Made by a program: the position numbers and the translations under genes | NCBI GenBank assembly: GCA_000722615.1 | Contig: JOKI01000003.1 | Location: forward strand, 221,088 to 260,957 | Length of the DNA stretch: 39,870 nucleotides | Direction of reading: 5' to 3' | Origin: Pseudorhizobium pelagicum | Lineage (GTDB): Bacteria; Pseudomonadota; Alphaproteobacteria; Rhizobiales; Rhizobiaceae | In this document: piece after piece, positions 17,331-24,810 of the stretch | Position numbering within the stretch: the stretch's first letter is position 1 | Layout: each line of letters starts with the position of its first letter | Notes under the pieces: generated by a model | Seen by the model: the letters and a program-made list of their open reading frames with translations, nothing else | What the model was told of the DNA's origin: nothing | Databases searched by the model: none

Positions 17331-17956
17331 AGGCCGGCCCTCGCCAGCGCGTTGACGGCGGCTGCCGTCATCGCCGATCCGCCCATGCGTCCGCGCACGA
17401 CCGCATAGGGAATGCCGAGCGGGCTCTCCATCAGCGCTTCCTTGGATTCGGCCGCTCCGACGAAGCCGACGGGCATGCCGATGATCGCGGCCGGCCGGGG
17501 GGCGCCGGCATCGAGAAGCTCGAGCAGGCGGAACAGGGCGGTCGGGGCGTTGCCGATCGCCACCAGCGCGCCCTCCATCTCGTCCCAGAGGTCCAGCGCC
17601 GCTGCCGAGCGGGTGTTGCCGATCGTGCGGGCCAGCTCGATCGTGCGGCTGTCGCGCAGCGTGCAGATCACCGGGTTGCCGGCGGCGAGACGGGCGCGGG
17701 TCACCCCATGGGCCACCATTTCCGCGTCGCAGAAGATCGGCTTGCCGGCCTGCAGGGCGCCGCGTGCCTTGGAGACGAAGTCGTCGGAAAAACGGAAATG
17801 CTCGGCCGCCTCGACGAGGCCGCAGGCATGGATCATGCGGATGGCGACATCGGCCTGTTCGGCGGTAAAGGCCGAAAGGTCTGCCTCTTCGCGGATGATC
17901 GCGAAGGATTTCTCATAGATGGCGTCGCCCTCGCGGATGTAGTCGTAAGCGGTCAT
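17327..17956 (-). CDS. cobH: Precorrin-8X methylmutase
   Basis: 209 residues from ATG 17954-17956, which overlaps the cobG stop by 4 bp. MIHACG (41-46) places a histidine at position 43, the residue known as the catalytic His of P. denitrificans CobH. ICTLRDSRT, NAPTALFRLLELL and GMPVGFVGAAESKEAL are the other family blocks. It moves the C11 methyl to C12, forming hydrogenobyrinic acid. The frame is open upstream within cobG, but those residues are not homologous to the family. Confidence 0.95.
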   Translation of the reverse strand: MTAYDYIREGDAIYEKSFAIIREEADLSAFTAEQADVAIRMIHACGLVEAAEHFRFSDDFVSKARGALQAGKPIFCDAEMVAHGVTRARLAAGNPVICTLRDSRTIELARTIGNTRSAAALDLWDEMEGALVAIGNAPTALFRLLELLDAGAPRPAAIIGMPVGFVGAAESKEALMESPLGIPYAVVRGRMGGSAMTAAAVNALARAGL

Positions 17957-19263
17957 GGTTGTCCTGACATGAGATGGGCAGAAATGCGGTCCGGCCCGAG
18001 CCGGGACAGGCAGGCTGCGGACTGTTCGCCGTCGCGGCGTTCGGTCCTGACGAGGGCGGAGACACGGCCAAGTGCCGTGGCGATATCTTTCGGGTCGATC
18101 ACCGCGAGCGCCGGATCGGCTGCGCGACCGGCAATCCAGGCCAGTCCGGCCGGCGTGCCGCAGAGGGTGAGCGGAGAGGGTTGCGGATGGGCGCAGCCCT
18201 TGGCGCAGCCCGAGACGTGTAGCTTGAAGGAGCCATCCAGCAGGTCGCCGCATTCGCGGGCGGCGAGTGCGCCGAGCGCATGCGTCTCGACCTCTCCGGA
18301 TGCACAGGCGGGGCGACCGGGGCAGGCGGCGATGGCGCTGCGGGGATCGTTTCCGGAGGTGACGAAGCCGTTGAGGTTCGCAAAGGCGATCAGTCTTTCG
18401 CAGGCGTCGGGCGGGCCGAAGAAGATGAGCGAATGATCGAGCGCCGGCTTTACCGCCGGCATGCCCAGAGCCACGGCCTCCTCGCAGAGCGCGGTAAGTT
18501 GTTCGGCATCGATCTGGCCGAAGGCCGGGCCGATACCCGCCGCCGCGAGATCAGGTGCGAGCGGGTGGAGACCGAAGGGCGAAATGGACTGTGTCGCCAC
18601 CGCATGGCGCGGCAGACCGGATGCCAGATCTCGACCCCGCGCTTTTTGACCCCTTGATGCCAGTTCGCGAAGCAGCGCAATCGTTGCCGAAGCTGCCTCC
18701 TCCTCGCCGAGGACACCATGGATCCCGCCCGCCGCCTCCGTGCCGCCGAGCAGCAGCGTCCAGCCGATGCCGCCGCCGTGTCGCTTCGCCACCAGGCGGA
18801 TGTCGGCGAGCAGATCGGAGAGGCGCAGGCGCCCGCCGCCGTCGACGACGACGCTCATCTTCGGCGCAAGGCCTTTGATGTCGGCGGCACCGTCGCGGAT
18901 CGCTGCGGCCAGGGCGCGGGGATCGGCGATCTCGTCGGGGTCGATGCCGGACAGCGGCGGCACTTCCACCGCCAGTCCGTCGCGCAGCGGCAGCTGCAGG
19001 GCGCGAACCTCGGCATCGAGCTGGGGTGCTGAGAGGGCGGTGAGCCCACGAACCTGCAGATTGCCGCGCGCGGAAATGTCGAGAATGCCGTTGCCGTGCC
19101 GGCGGGCCAGCCGGCAGAGGGTCGCCAGCTGCGATGGATGGAGTGCCTCCGTCAGCGCAATGCGCGCCAGCAAGCCGTCGCCGGTCTGCATCGGGGCGGA
19201 AAGGGCCGGGCAGGCGCCGCGGCGCATGTCGAGGGCGGTTCTGTCGAGAGAGAGCGCCGTCAT
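17953..19263 (-). CDS. cobG: Precorrin-3B synthase
   Basis: 436 residues of the nitrite/sulfite reductase ferredoxin-like fold. Four cysteines for a 4Fe-4S cluster are visible: C314 and C320 (ACPGRPAC) and C353 and C357 (GCAKGC). The N-terminal half has GNLQVRGL, the sirohaem-family ferredoxin-like motif. CobG hydroxylates precorrin-3A at C20 with O2 and forms the gamma-lactone; its presence marks this as the oxygen-dependent pathway. Its start overlaps the cobN stop by 4 bp. Confidence 0.93.
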   Translation of the reverse strand: MTALSLDRTALDMRRGACPALSAPMQTGDGLLARIALTEALHPSQLATLCRLARRHGNGILDISARGNLQVRGLTALSAPQLDAEVRALQLPLRDGLAVEVPPLSGIDPDEIADPRALAAAIRDGAADIKGLAPKMSVVVDGGGRLRLSDLLADIRLVAKRHGGGIGWTLLLGGTEAAGGIHGVLGEEEAASATIALLRELASRGQKARGRDLASGLPRHAVATQSISPFGLHPLAPDLAAAGIGPAFGQIDAEQLTALCEEAVALGMPAVKPALDHSLIFFGPPDACERLIAFANLNGFVTSGNDPRSAIAACPGRPACASGEVETHALGALAARECGDLLDGSFKLHVSGCAKGCAHPQPSPLTLCGTPAGLAWIAGRAADPALAVIDPKDIATALGRVSALVRTERRDGEQSAACLSRLGPDRISAHLMSGQP

Positions 19264-22200
19264 GCCGCCTTCTCCCCGAACAGCATCTCCAGCTCCTGGT
19301 CGACGGCATTGCGGCGGGGGTGCCAGAGGCCACGGCGCAGGGCGGCGCGGAAGCGCTCGCCCATGTAGCGCGCGCCTTCCGGGTTCTCTGCCAGCAGGAA
19401 GTCGCGCACCACCTCGTCGACCACATAGGCCTCGTAGGTCGCCTCGATCAGCGAGTGCGGAATGGCGTGGGTGGTCTCGGCAAAGCCGATCAGCCGGTCG
19501 ACCGTCTCCACCAGTTCGGCAGCACCCCGCGGTCCGTGGCGCATCTGGCCGGCGATGAAGCGCGGGTTGACGGCGCGTGCCCGCACCACCCGGGTGATGG
19601 CTTCGCAGATCGAACGGGCTCTCGGATTGTTCGGGTCGGTGGTGTCGAGCGCGATGACATCGGCCTTGCCGCCGAGTGCCGCGACGGCGGCGGAAAAGCC
19701 GCCAATGAAGGCGACGTCCGCCGATCCGTCAAGCAGATCGCGGCCGGGATCGTCGCCGGTGTGGACCAGAAGATCCGCCGACCGGATGCGCTCGGCAAAC
19801 TGCCCGCGCGCCTCGGCGGCATCGCCTTCTGCGCCGGAAAACGCATGGCTCGTGGCGTCGAGATAGATGCGGCCGAGCTCTTCGCGCTCATCCCAGCTGC
19901 CATCGGCCAGCCGGTCCTCGATGCCGGCGCCATAGGTGCCGGGCGCCGATCCGAAGATGCGCGAGGGGATGCTGCCCCGCTCCTTCGCCTCTTCGGCGAG
20001 CGGATTGTCGCCTGGCGCCTCGTCGCGGACTGCGATGGCGCGGGTTGCGGCATCCAGCAGCGCGATCAGCGCGGGGAACATGTCGCGGAACAGGCCGGAG
20101 ATACGCAGCGTCACGTCGATGCGCGGGCGGCCGAGCGATGCCGGCGGCAGGACCTCGATGCCGGTGACGCGCCCGGTCATCGGATCATGGACGGGGCGGG
20201 CTCCCATCAGCGCCAGGACCTGCGCCACCTCCTCGCCGCCGCTGCGCAGCGAGGCGCTGCCCCAGAGGTCGAAGACGAGGCTGGTCGGCCAGTCGCCGTG
20301 GTCCTGCAGGTATCGGCGCAGCACCTCATCGGCCGCCTTGCGGCCCAGCTCGAAGGCGGTCGGCGTCGGCAGCGTGCGCGGATCGCTCGCAAACAGATTG
20401 CGGCCGGTCGGCATCACGTCCAGCCGGCCGCGGGCCGGCGCTCCGGAGGGGCCGGGACGGACATGGCGTCCGTCGAGGGCGCCGAGCAGCGCATCGCGTT
20501 CGGCGGCTGCGCAGGCCATCCTGGACGGGTCGTCGTCGTTGACGGCCACCACGCCATAGACATGCTGGCCGTCCTTGATCGAAAAGTCCTTCAGGTCGCA
20601 GAGAAAGGCGTCGATGCGGGTGAGCGCCGTATCCGGATCGTCATCGCGCGAGACACCGGCTTCGTCGGCGAGCCCCAGTTCATGGGCCGTGTCGACGATC
20701 AGCCTGGCCAGCCGGTCGCGGCGCCGCCGGTCCAGGCCGTCGGCCTGCGCGTATTCGTCGACCAGCAGTTCCAGCCGTGTCTGGCTCTCGGACAGTCCGG
20801 CGCCGGCCAGAACCGGGGGAAGGTGGCCGATGGTGAGGGCCGCAATGCGTCGTTTGGCGACGGCCGCCTCGCCCGGGTTGGAGACGATGAAGGGATAGAT
20901 GATGGGCAGGCCGCCCAAAACGATTTCCGGGAAGCATTCGCCCGAAAGCGCAGCGGTCTTGCCCGGCAGCCACTCCAGCGTGCCATGGGCGCCGACATGG
21001 ACGACGGCATGGGCTTCAAGCGTTCCCTGCATCCAGGCGCCGAAGGCGAGCAGCGCGTGGCGCGGCGGCAGGTCGGGGTCGTGATAGTCGGCGCGCCGAT
21101 CGCCGTCGCGGCCGCGATCGGGCGCCAGCGCCACGGTGATATTGCCGAAGCGGGCGGCCCGAAAGCGGAATGCTCCGCCTTCGGCTTCCGGATCCTCCTC
21201 GGCTGCACCCCATGCGGCGGTGACTGCGGCGCGGGAGGCTTCGGGCAGGCTCTGGAAGAAGGCATGATAGGCATCTACAGGCAGCGCCGCCTGCCGTTCG
21301 GTCAAAAGATCAAGAAGCGCCCGGGGCGTCTCGGGGATATCATTCACTGCATAGCCGGCTGTCGAAAGTTCCCTCAGCACGCCGAGCACGCTCTGCGGCA
21401 CGTCGAGGCCCACGGCATAGCCGGTGCGGCCAGGCGCATTCGGATAGTCCGGCAGCAGGATGACCACCTTGCGCTCGACCCGGGATGTGGCCTTCATGCG
21501 CAGGAACCGGGTGACACGATCGGCGACCTGCTCGACCCGGTCCGGCTCCGGCTGGTTGACGAGGCTGGATGCGGTGCTGCCCTGCTTGAAGGAGATCGGG
21601 CCGGCCAGCAGCCGGCCGTCGAGTTCCGGCAGCACGACATGCATGGCGAGATCGGAGGGGCCGAGGCCGCGGCGGTTCTCCCGCCAGGCATCGCGCTGCG
21701 TCGTTGCAATGACGACCTGGAAGACGGTGATGCCGGCACGATCGAACAGGGTCTCGCCGTCCGCATCGGCACCGGCGGCGAAGGCCGTCGTCGCCAGGAT
21801 CGCTGCGGGAGAGAGATCGGCGAGCGCCTGCTCGACGAATGCCAGGCTGTGCTCGTCCTTCAGGCTGCCGACGAAGATCGGCACCGGGGCGTAGCCGCGA
21901 CGGGCAAGCGCCTCGAAAAGCGCGTCGATGGGTGCCGCGTCATTGGCGAGCAGCATGGAGCGGTAGAAGAGGATCGGCAACCTCGGCGCGTCGGCCGGGA
22001 AGGAGGCCAGCAGGTCCTCGAGCGCGACGGGCCCTGTTGCGGGCTCATAGAAGCCGGCCTTGGGCATGACCTGCGCCGCGTCCAGCTCGAGCTGTTCGCC
22101 GCGCACGAGGGCGGCAAGTCGTGACGCCAGCAGGCGCATGTTCTGCGGCCCGCCTTCGCGCAGGCAGGTCAGGATGGCCAGGAGTTCCGGCTCGTCGACC

Positions 22201-22583
22201 GTCGAGGCCGCGGCAAGGCGGTCGTCCCGGACGCTGCATTCGCCCGGCAGCATGACGAGCCTGATCCCTTTTGCGCGTGCCATCCGCGCCAGTTCCTCGG
22301 CGCCATACTGCCAGCGGTCGTAGCCGCCGAGGATGCGCACCAGGATCAGCTTCGCCTGCGAGGCGGTCTTCTCCAGCCAGAGGTCCACCGACATCGGATG
22401 CCGCAGGTCGCTGAGATTGGCCGTCGCCAGGGAGAGAGTACCGTTCATCGGCCAGCCGGCTGCGATGCCGTTCAGATCGCTGCCGGAAAAGGACAAAACC
22501 ACCACATCAGCCGGCGCCTGGTTCAGGTCGACCGGCTCGATGAGGTCGTCGAGAGACGACGATGTGGTGGCCAGAATATGCAT
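19260..22583 (-). CDS. cobN: Cobaltochelatase subunit CobN
   Basis: 1107 residues, the large (ChlH-like) subunit that binds hydrogenobyrinic acid a,c-diamide during ATP-dependent cobalt insertion with CobS and CobT. MHILATTSSSLDDL at the start, AVVHVGAHGTLEWLPGK, WGSASLRSGGEEVAQVLALMG and GLWHPRRN near the end are CobN/BchH family blocks. The P. denitrificans protein is longer (about 1275 residues), but both ends match family ends, so this looks complete rather than truncated. cobS and cobT are not in the window. 15 bp separate it from the cobW stop upstream, and it overlaps cobG downstream by 4 bp. Confidence 0.95.
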   Translation of the reverse strand: MHILATTSSSLDDLIEPVDLNQAPADVVVLSFSGSDLNGIAAGWPMNGTLSLATANLSDLRHPMSVDLWLEKTASQAKLILVRILGGYDRWQYGAEELARMARAKGIRLVMLPGECSVRDDRLAAASTVDEPELLAILTCLREGGPQNMRLLASRLAALVRGEQLELDAAQVMPKAGFYEPATGPVALEDLLASFPADAPRLPILFYRSMLLANDAAPIDALFEALARRGYAPVPIFVGSLKDEHSLAFVEQALADLSPAAILATTAFAAGADADGETLFDRAGITVFQVVIATTQRDAWRENRRGLGPSDLAMHVVLPELDGRLLAGPISFKQGSTASSLVNQPEPDRVEQVADRVTRFLRMKATSRVERKVVILLPDYPNAPGRTGYAVGLDVPQSVLGVLRELSTAGYAVNDIPETPRALLDLLTERQAALPVDAYHAFFQSLPEASRAAVTAAWGAAEEDPEAEGGAFRFRAARFGNITVALAPDRGRDGDRRADYHDPDLPPRHALLAFGAWMQGTLEAHAVVHVGAHGTLEWLPGKTAALSGECFPEIVLGGLPIIYPFIVSNPGEAAVAKRRIAALTIGHLPPVLAGAGLSESQTRLELLVDEYAQADGLDRRRRDRLARLIVDTAHELGLADEAGVSRDDDPDTALTRIDAFLCDLKDFSIKDGQHVYGVVAVNDDDPSRMACAAAERDALLGALDGRHVRPGPSGAPARGRLDVMPTGRNLFASDPRTLPTPTAFELGRKAADEVLRRYLQDHGDWPTSLVFDLWGSASLRSGGEEVAQVLALMGARPVHDPMTGRVTGIEVLPPASLGRPRIDVTLRISGLFRDMFPALIALLDAATRAIAVRDEAPGDNPLAEEAKERGSIPSRIFGSAPGTYGAGIEDRLADGSWDEREELGRIYLDATSHAFSGAEGDAAEARGQFAERIRSADLLVHTGDDPGRDLLDGSADVAFIGGFSAAVAALGGKADVIALDTTDPNNPRARSICEAITRVVRARAVNPRFIAGQMRHGPRGAAELVETVDRLIGFAETTHAIPHSLIEATYEAYVVDEVVRDFLLAENPEGARYMGERFRAALRRGLWHPRRNAVDQELEMLFGEKAA

Positions 22584-22598
22584 GTCCGTTGCAGAGCC

Positions 22599-23636
22599 TT
22601 AAGCGGCCAGCATCCTTTCTATCGCGTCGCGATCAAGTCCCTTTTCGCCGATGACGACAAGGCGGCTCTGGCGTGTCTCGCCGGGTGCCCAGGCACGGTC
22701 GAAGTAGTGGTTGACGCGCGACCCTACCGCCTGGACCTGCAGGCGCATCGGCTTGTTCGCGACGTCCACGAAGCCCTTTATGCGCAGCACGTTCTCGGCT
22801 TCGGCCGTGGCGGAAATCCGCTGCGCCAGTTCGTCGGCATTGTCGACGGCCGGCAGGTCGATGACGAAGCTGTCGAAATCGTCGTGGTCGTGGTCGAGCT
22901 CGTCGTCGTGATGGGTCTTGCGGTTCTCGATGTCGTCCTCGACCGCAAGGCCAAGACCGATCAGCACGGCCGGGTCGACCTGGCCGTTCGCCGCGGCGAT
23001 GATCTTCACCGCCCGTGGCAGATGGGCCGCGATCCGCTCCTTGGCCAGCGCCAGGCCGTCAGCGTCGATGAGGTCGGTCTTGGTCAGCACGATCATGTCG
23101 GCGCAGGCAATCTGGTCGTCGAAGACTTCCTCGACCGGATCGTCGTGGTCGATGCTGTCGTCGGACAGGCGCTGTTCCTCCAGGGCGGCATGGTCGTGGG
23201 CCACCCTACCTTCTGCAAGAGCGAGGCCATCGACGACGGCAATGACGGCATCGACGGTCACCCGCGCCTTGACGGCCGGCCACTGGAAGGCCTGCACGAG
23301 GGGCTTCGGCAGCGCCAGACCGGAGGTCTCGATCAGAATGTGGTCGACGCGCGGCTCGCGTGCCAGGATCTGGTCGATCGCCGGCACGAAGTCGTCGGCG
23401 ACGGTGCAGCAGATGCAGCCGTTGGCGAGCTCGATGATGTTGTCGTCCGGGCAGCTCTCGATGCCGCAGCCCTTCAGAACCTCGCCGTCGATTCCGACAT
23501 CGCCGAACTCGTTGACGATGATCGCCAGCCGCTTGCCGTCGAGATTCTCGATGAGGTTGCGGATCAGCGTCGTCTTGCCGGCGCCGAGGAAGCCTGTGAC
23601 GACGGTGCAGGGGATGCGGTCAAAGGTGACGCTCAT
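22599..23636 (-). CDS. cobW: CobW, COG0523-family GTPase metallochaperone
   Basis: 345 residues from ATG 23634-23636. P-loop GFLGAGKTT (15-23), CxCC metal site GCICC (73-77), ETSGL, and TKTD for guanine specificity are all present. A His/Asp-rich stretch HHDDELDHDHDDFD lies before the C-terminal CobW_C domain; such segments bind divalent metal. CobW is thought to deliver Co(II) for the cobaltochelatase, which fits its place directly before cobN. It overlaps DUF1636 by 4 bp and sits behind a cobalamin riboswitch. The frame is open upstream within DUF1636, but the GTPase begins at this Met. Confidence 0.95.
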   Translation of the reverse strand: MSVTFDRIPCTVVTGFLGAGKTTLIRNLIENLDGKRLAIIVNEFGDVGIDGEVLKGCGIESCPDDNIIELANGCICCTVADDFVPAIDQILAREPRVDHILIETSGLALPKPLVQAFQWPAVKARVTVDAVIAVVDGLALAEGRVAHDHAALEEQRLSDDSIDHDDPVEEVFDDQIACADMIVLTKTDLIDADGLALAKERIAAHLPRAVKIIAAANGQVDPAVLIGLGLAVEDDIENRKTHHDDELDHDHDDFDSFVIDLPAVDNADELAQRISATAEAENVLRIKGFVDVANKPMRLQVQAVGSRVNHYFDRAWAPGETRQSRLVVIGEKGLDRDAIERMLAA

Positions 23637-24028
23637 GTGGGCATGTCCTCGTGGTGGTTGAAGGGGGGAATGCGGGCGGACATGCCGTTGCCGCGAAGGC
23701 AGGTAGGACGTCCGCGCAGGGGCAGGAAGCCACGCTCGTCCTCGGCCAGCATCATGGCGCCGGTGACGATATCGGGCACGTTCTCCAGCGCGAGATGGCC
23801 GAAGACATAGGACCAGCCGCTGCGATGGGAAAAGGCCGCACTCGGGCTCTTCTGGCAGTTGGCAAGGCAGGTCACGGGCTTGACGGCGAGCGGCAGGTCG
23901 GCGGTCGCATCGCGCAGCGCCTCGATCAGCGCCACGCCGGGGCGCAGTTCGGAATCGGTCGCGCAGCGGCAGTTCGTGCACACGAAGATCGTGACGTCGG
24001 TGTCTCTGATGGCGGGGTCGTCACTCAA
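23633..24028 (-). CDS. DUF1636 family protein, predicted metal/Fe-S binding
   Basis: 131 residues. VCTNCRC (C17, C20, C22) and CLANCQKSP (C54, C58) form a C-x4-C / C-x3-C layout like thioredoxin-fold [2Fe-2S] ferredoxins; an Fe-S or other metal site is inferred, not shown. GWSYVFGHL in the middle is typical of the DUF1636 family. It is the first gene after the leftward cobalamin riboswitch and is coupled by a 4-bp overlap to cobW, so its function should concern cobalt or corrinoid handling. The start is TTG at 24026-24028; no in-frame ATG exists upstream and no strong ribosome site is visible, which may reflect riboswitch-controlled translation. Confidence 0.8.
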   Translation of the reverse strand: MSDDPAIRDTDVTIFVCTNCRCATDSELRPGVALIEALRDATADLPLAVKPVTCLANCQKSPSAAFSHRSGWSYVFGHLALENVPDIVTGAMMLAEDERGFLPLRGRPTCLRGNGMSARIPPFNHHEDMPT

Positions 24029-24139
24029 GGCCGCGTTCCAACTCGATCGATATGGGGCGCGCGACGGACTGCCGCTGGCAGCCTCGCCTTGGTGATCAAG
24101 GGCTTCCTCCGGAGCACCCCGCCCGGAAAAGCATAGACA
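24029..24139 (-). promoter_or_regulatory. Leader between the leftward riboswitch and DUF1636
   Basis: About 110 nt of untranslated leader. Two small hairpins are visible on the minus strand: CCTTG-ATCAC-CAAGG and CTGCC-AGC-GGCAG. Neither has a U-run, so a translational rather than an intrinsic-terminator expression platform is more likely. No strong Shine-Dalgarno precedes the TTG start. Confidence 0.4.
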
Positions 24140-24322
24140 TGGCGACGGCAGGTCTCCTGGCTCGCGGGTCGTCGCTTGCTGCCCACCTTCCCGGGATCAC
24201 CCCAGTGGCTTTTTGGCAGAAGCTCTCCGCTTACAGTTGCGGGGGCAGCCGCGGCATTGACCCGTTGCCGGATCGCACCGCATTCCCTTTTCGTCTTCTC
24301 CGTTGCCGGAAAAGAACCGTCA
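24140..24322 (-). promoter_or_regulatory. Cobalamin riboswitch (leftward, controls DUF1636-cobW-cobN-cobG...)
   Basis: On the minus strand the order of conserved blocks is that of the AdoCbl/cobalamin aptamer: AAGGGAATGCGGT (about 24276-24290), then GCTGCCCCCGCAACTGT followed by AAGCGGAGAGC, then the B12 box GAGCCAGGAGACCTGCC at 24163-24147. In known systems cobalamin binding represses downstream genes through transcription or translation. The proposed transcription start near 24320 agrees with the aptamer's 5' end. Boundaries are approximate. Confidence 0.95.
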
Positions 24323-24328
24323 GGCTTT

Positions 24329-24357
24329 CAGTAAGCCCGGTCGCCGGTTCGTGTCAA
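24329..24357 (-). promoter_or_regulatory. Candidate promoter for the leftward riboswitch operon
   Basis: Read on the minus strand: TTGACA (24357-24352), 17 nt, TTACTG (24334-24329). The -35 is a consensus match and the spacing is optimal, while the -10 is imperfect. The predicted start near 24321 falls at the 5' edge of the aptamer, which supports the assignment. Confidence 0.55.
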
Positions 24358-24373
24358 TGCGTCGCAAAGACGA

Positions 24374-24401
24374 TTGCCGCTCGGAGCTTTTGGGTTATAG
24401 T
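24374..24401 (+). promoter_or_regulatory. Candidate promoter for the rightward riboswitch operon
   Basis: Plus strand: TTGCCG (24374-24379), 16 nt, TATAGT (24396-24401). The predicted start near 24408 falls at the 5' edge of the rightward aptamer. Its -35 lies 16 bp from the -35 of the leftward promoter, so the two divergent promoters are back to back and polymerases could compete or share a regulator. Confidence 0.55.
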
Positions 24402-24404
24402 GAC

Positions 24405-24575
24405 CCGTCGTCGGTGCCCGAAAGGGACCAGAGGGAATGCGGTGAGACGGGTTCGTCAACTCCGCGGCTGCCCCCGCAACTGTGAGCGGAGAGCTTGATC
24501 CCATCATGCCACTGGAGCGATCCGGGAAGGCGGGAGAGAGCGTCTGATCCGCGAGCCAGGAGACCTGCCGGCGGC
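24405..24575 (+). promoter_or_regulatory. Cobalamin riboswitch (rightward, controls cbtB-cbtA-cobO-cobQ)
   Basis: GGTGCCCGAAAGGG opens the aptamer. GAGGGAATGCGGTGAGAC (from 24431), GCTGCCCCCGCAACTGT followed by GAGCGGAGAGC, and the B12 box GAGCCAGGAGACCTGCC at 24553-24569 follow in canonical order. It precedes cobalt-transport genes, a very common target of this class. The core blocks are nearly identical to those of the leftward aptamer, so the two likely arose by duplication or are kept similar. Confidence 0.96.
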
Positions 24576-24591
24576 CATGTGAAAACGAATG

Positions 24592-24614
24592 CCCTCGGGT
24601 GGAGGGTGAAAGGA
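24592..24614 (+). promoter_or_regulatory. Hairpin next to the cbtB ribosome-binding site
   Basis: CCCTC (24592-24596), 5-nt loop, GAGGG (24602-24606), then AAGGA (24610-24614) as Shine-Dalgarno, 8 nt before the cbtB ATG. The hairpin ends 3 nt before the ribosome site and no U-run follows. This is compatible with a translational expression platform for the riboswitch; that role is inferred. Confidence 0.4.
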
Positions 24615-24622
24615 CAGACATC

Positions 24623-24799
24623 ATGACGACCAAGACGGCAGCCGGCGCAATCGGCATTTCCGCCTCCAAGATCATCCCCCTCAGCATGACAGCGATGCTC
24701 GGCCTCTTCTTCGTCGGCTTCGTCGGCTTCTCCCACATGGAAGTCGTGCACAACGCGGCGCACGACTCGCGCCATTCGCTCGCGTTTCCCTGCCACTGA
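24623..24799 (+). CDS. cbtB: CbtB, cobalt transporter subunit
   Basis: 58 residues with one membrane helix (about 18-38) and a His-rich C-terminus: HMEVVHNAAHDSRH then a terminal CH. This is the short CbtB family form, which partners CbtA in predicted cobalt uptake. ATG 24623 has AAGGA 8 nt upstream. It is the first gene of the riboswitch-controlled rightward operon; cbtA begins 11 bp after its stop. The terminal His/Cys residues are presumably metal ligands. Confidence 0.92.
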   Translation: MTTKTAAGAIGISASKIIPLSMTAMLGLFFVGFVGFSHMEVVHNAAHDSRHSLAFPCH

Positions 24800-24810
24800 G
24801 GAATTCTGAC

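Noticed and set aside
19134..22124. 996-codon open frame on the plus strand across cobN and cobG
   Set aside because: It is antisense to conserved CobN, made mostly of Arg, Gly, Ala and Gln with no domain; long antisense frames are common in GC-rich coding DNA.
19260..22583. cobN as a truncated gene because it is shorter than the 1275-residue reference
   Set aside because: Both ends match family termini and no frame break is visible; family length varies.
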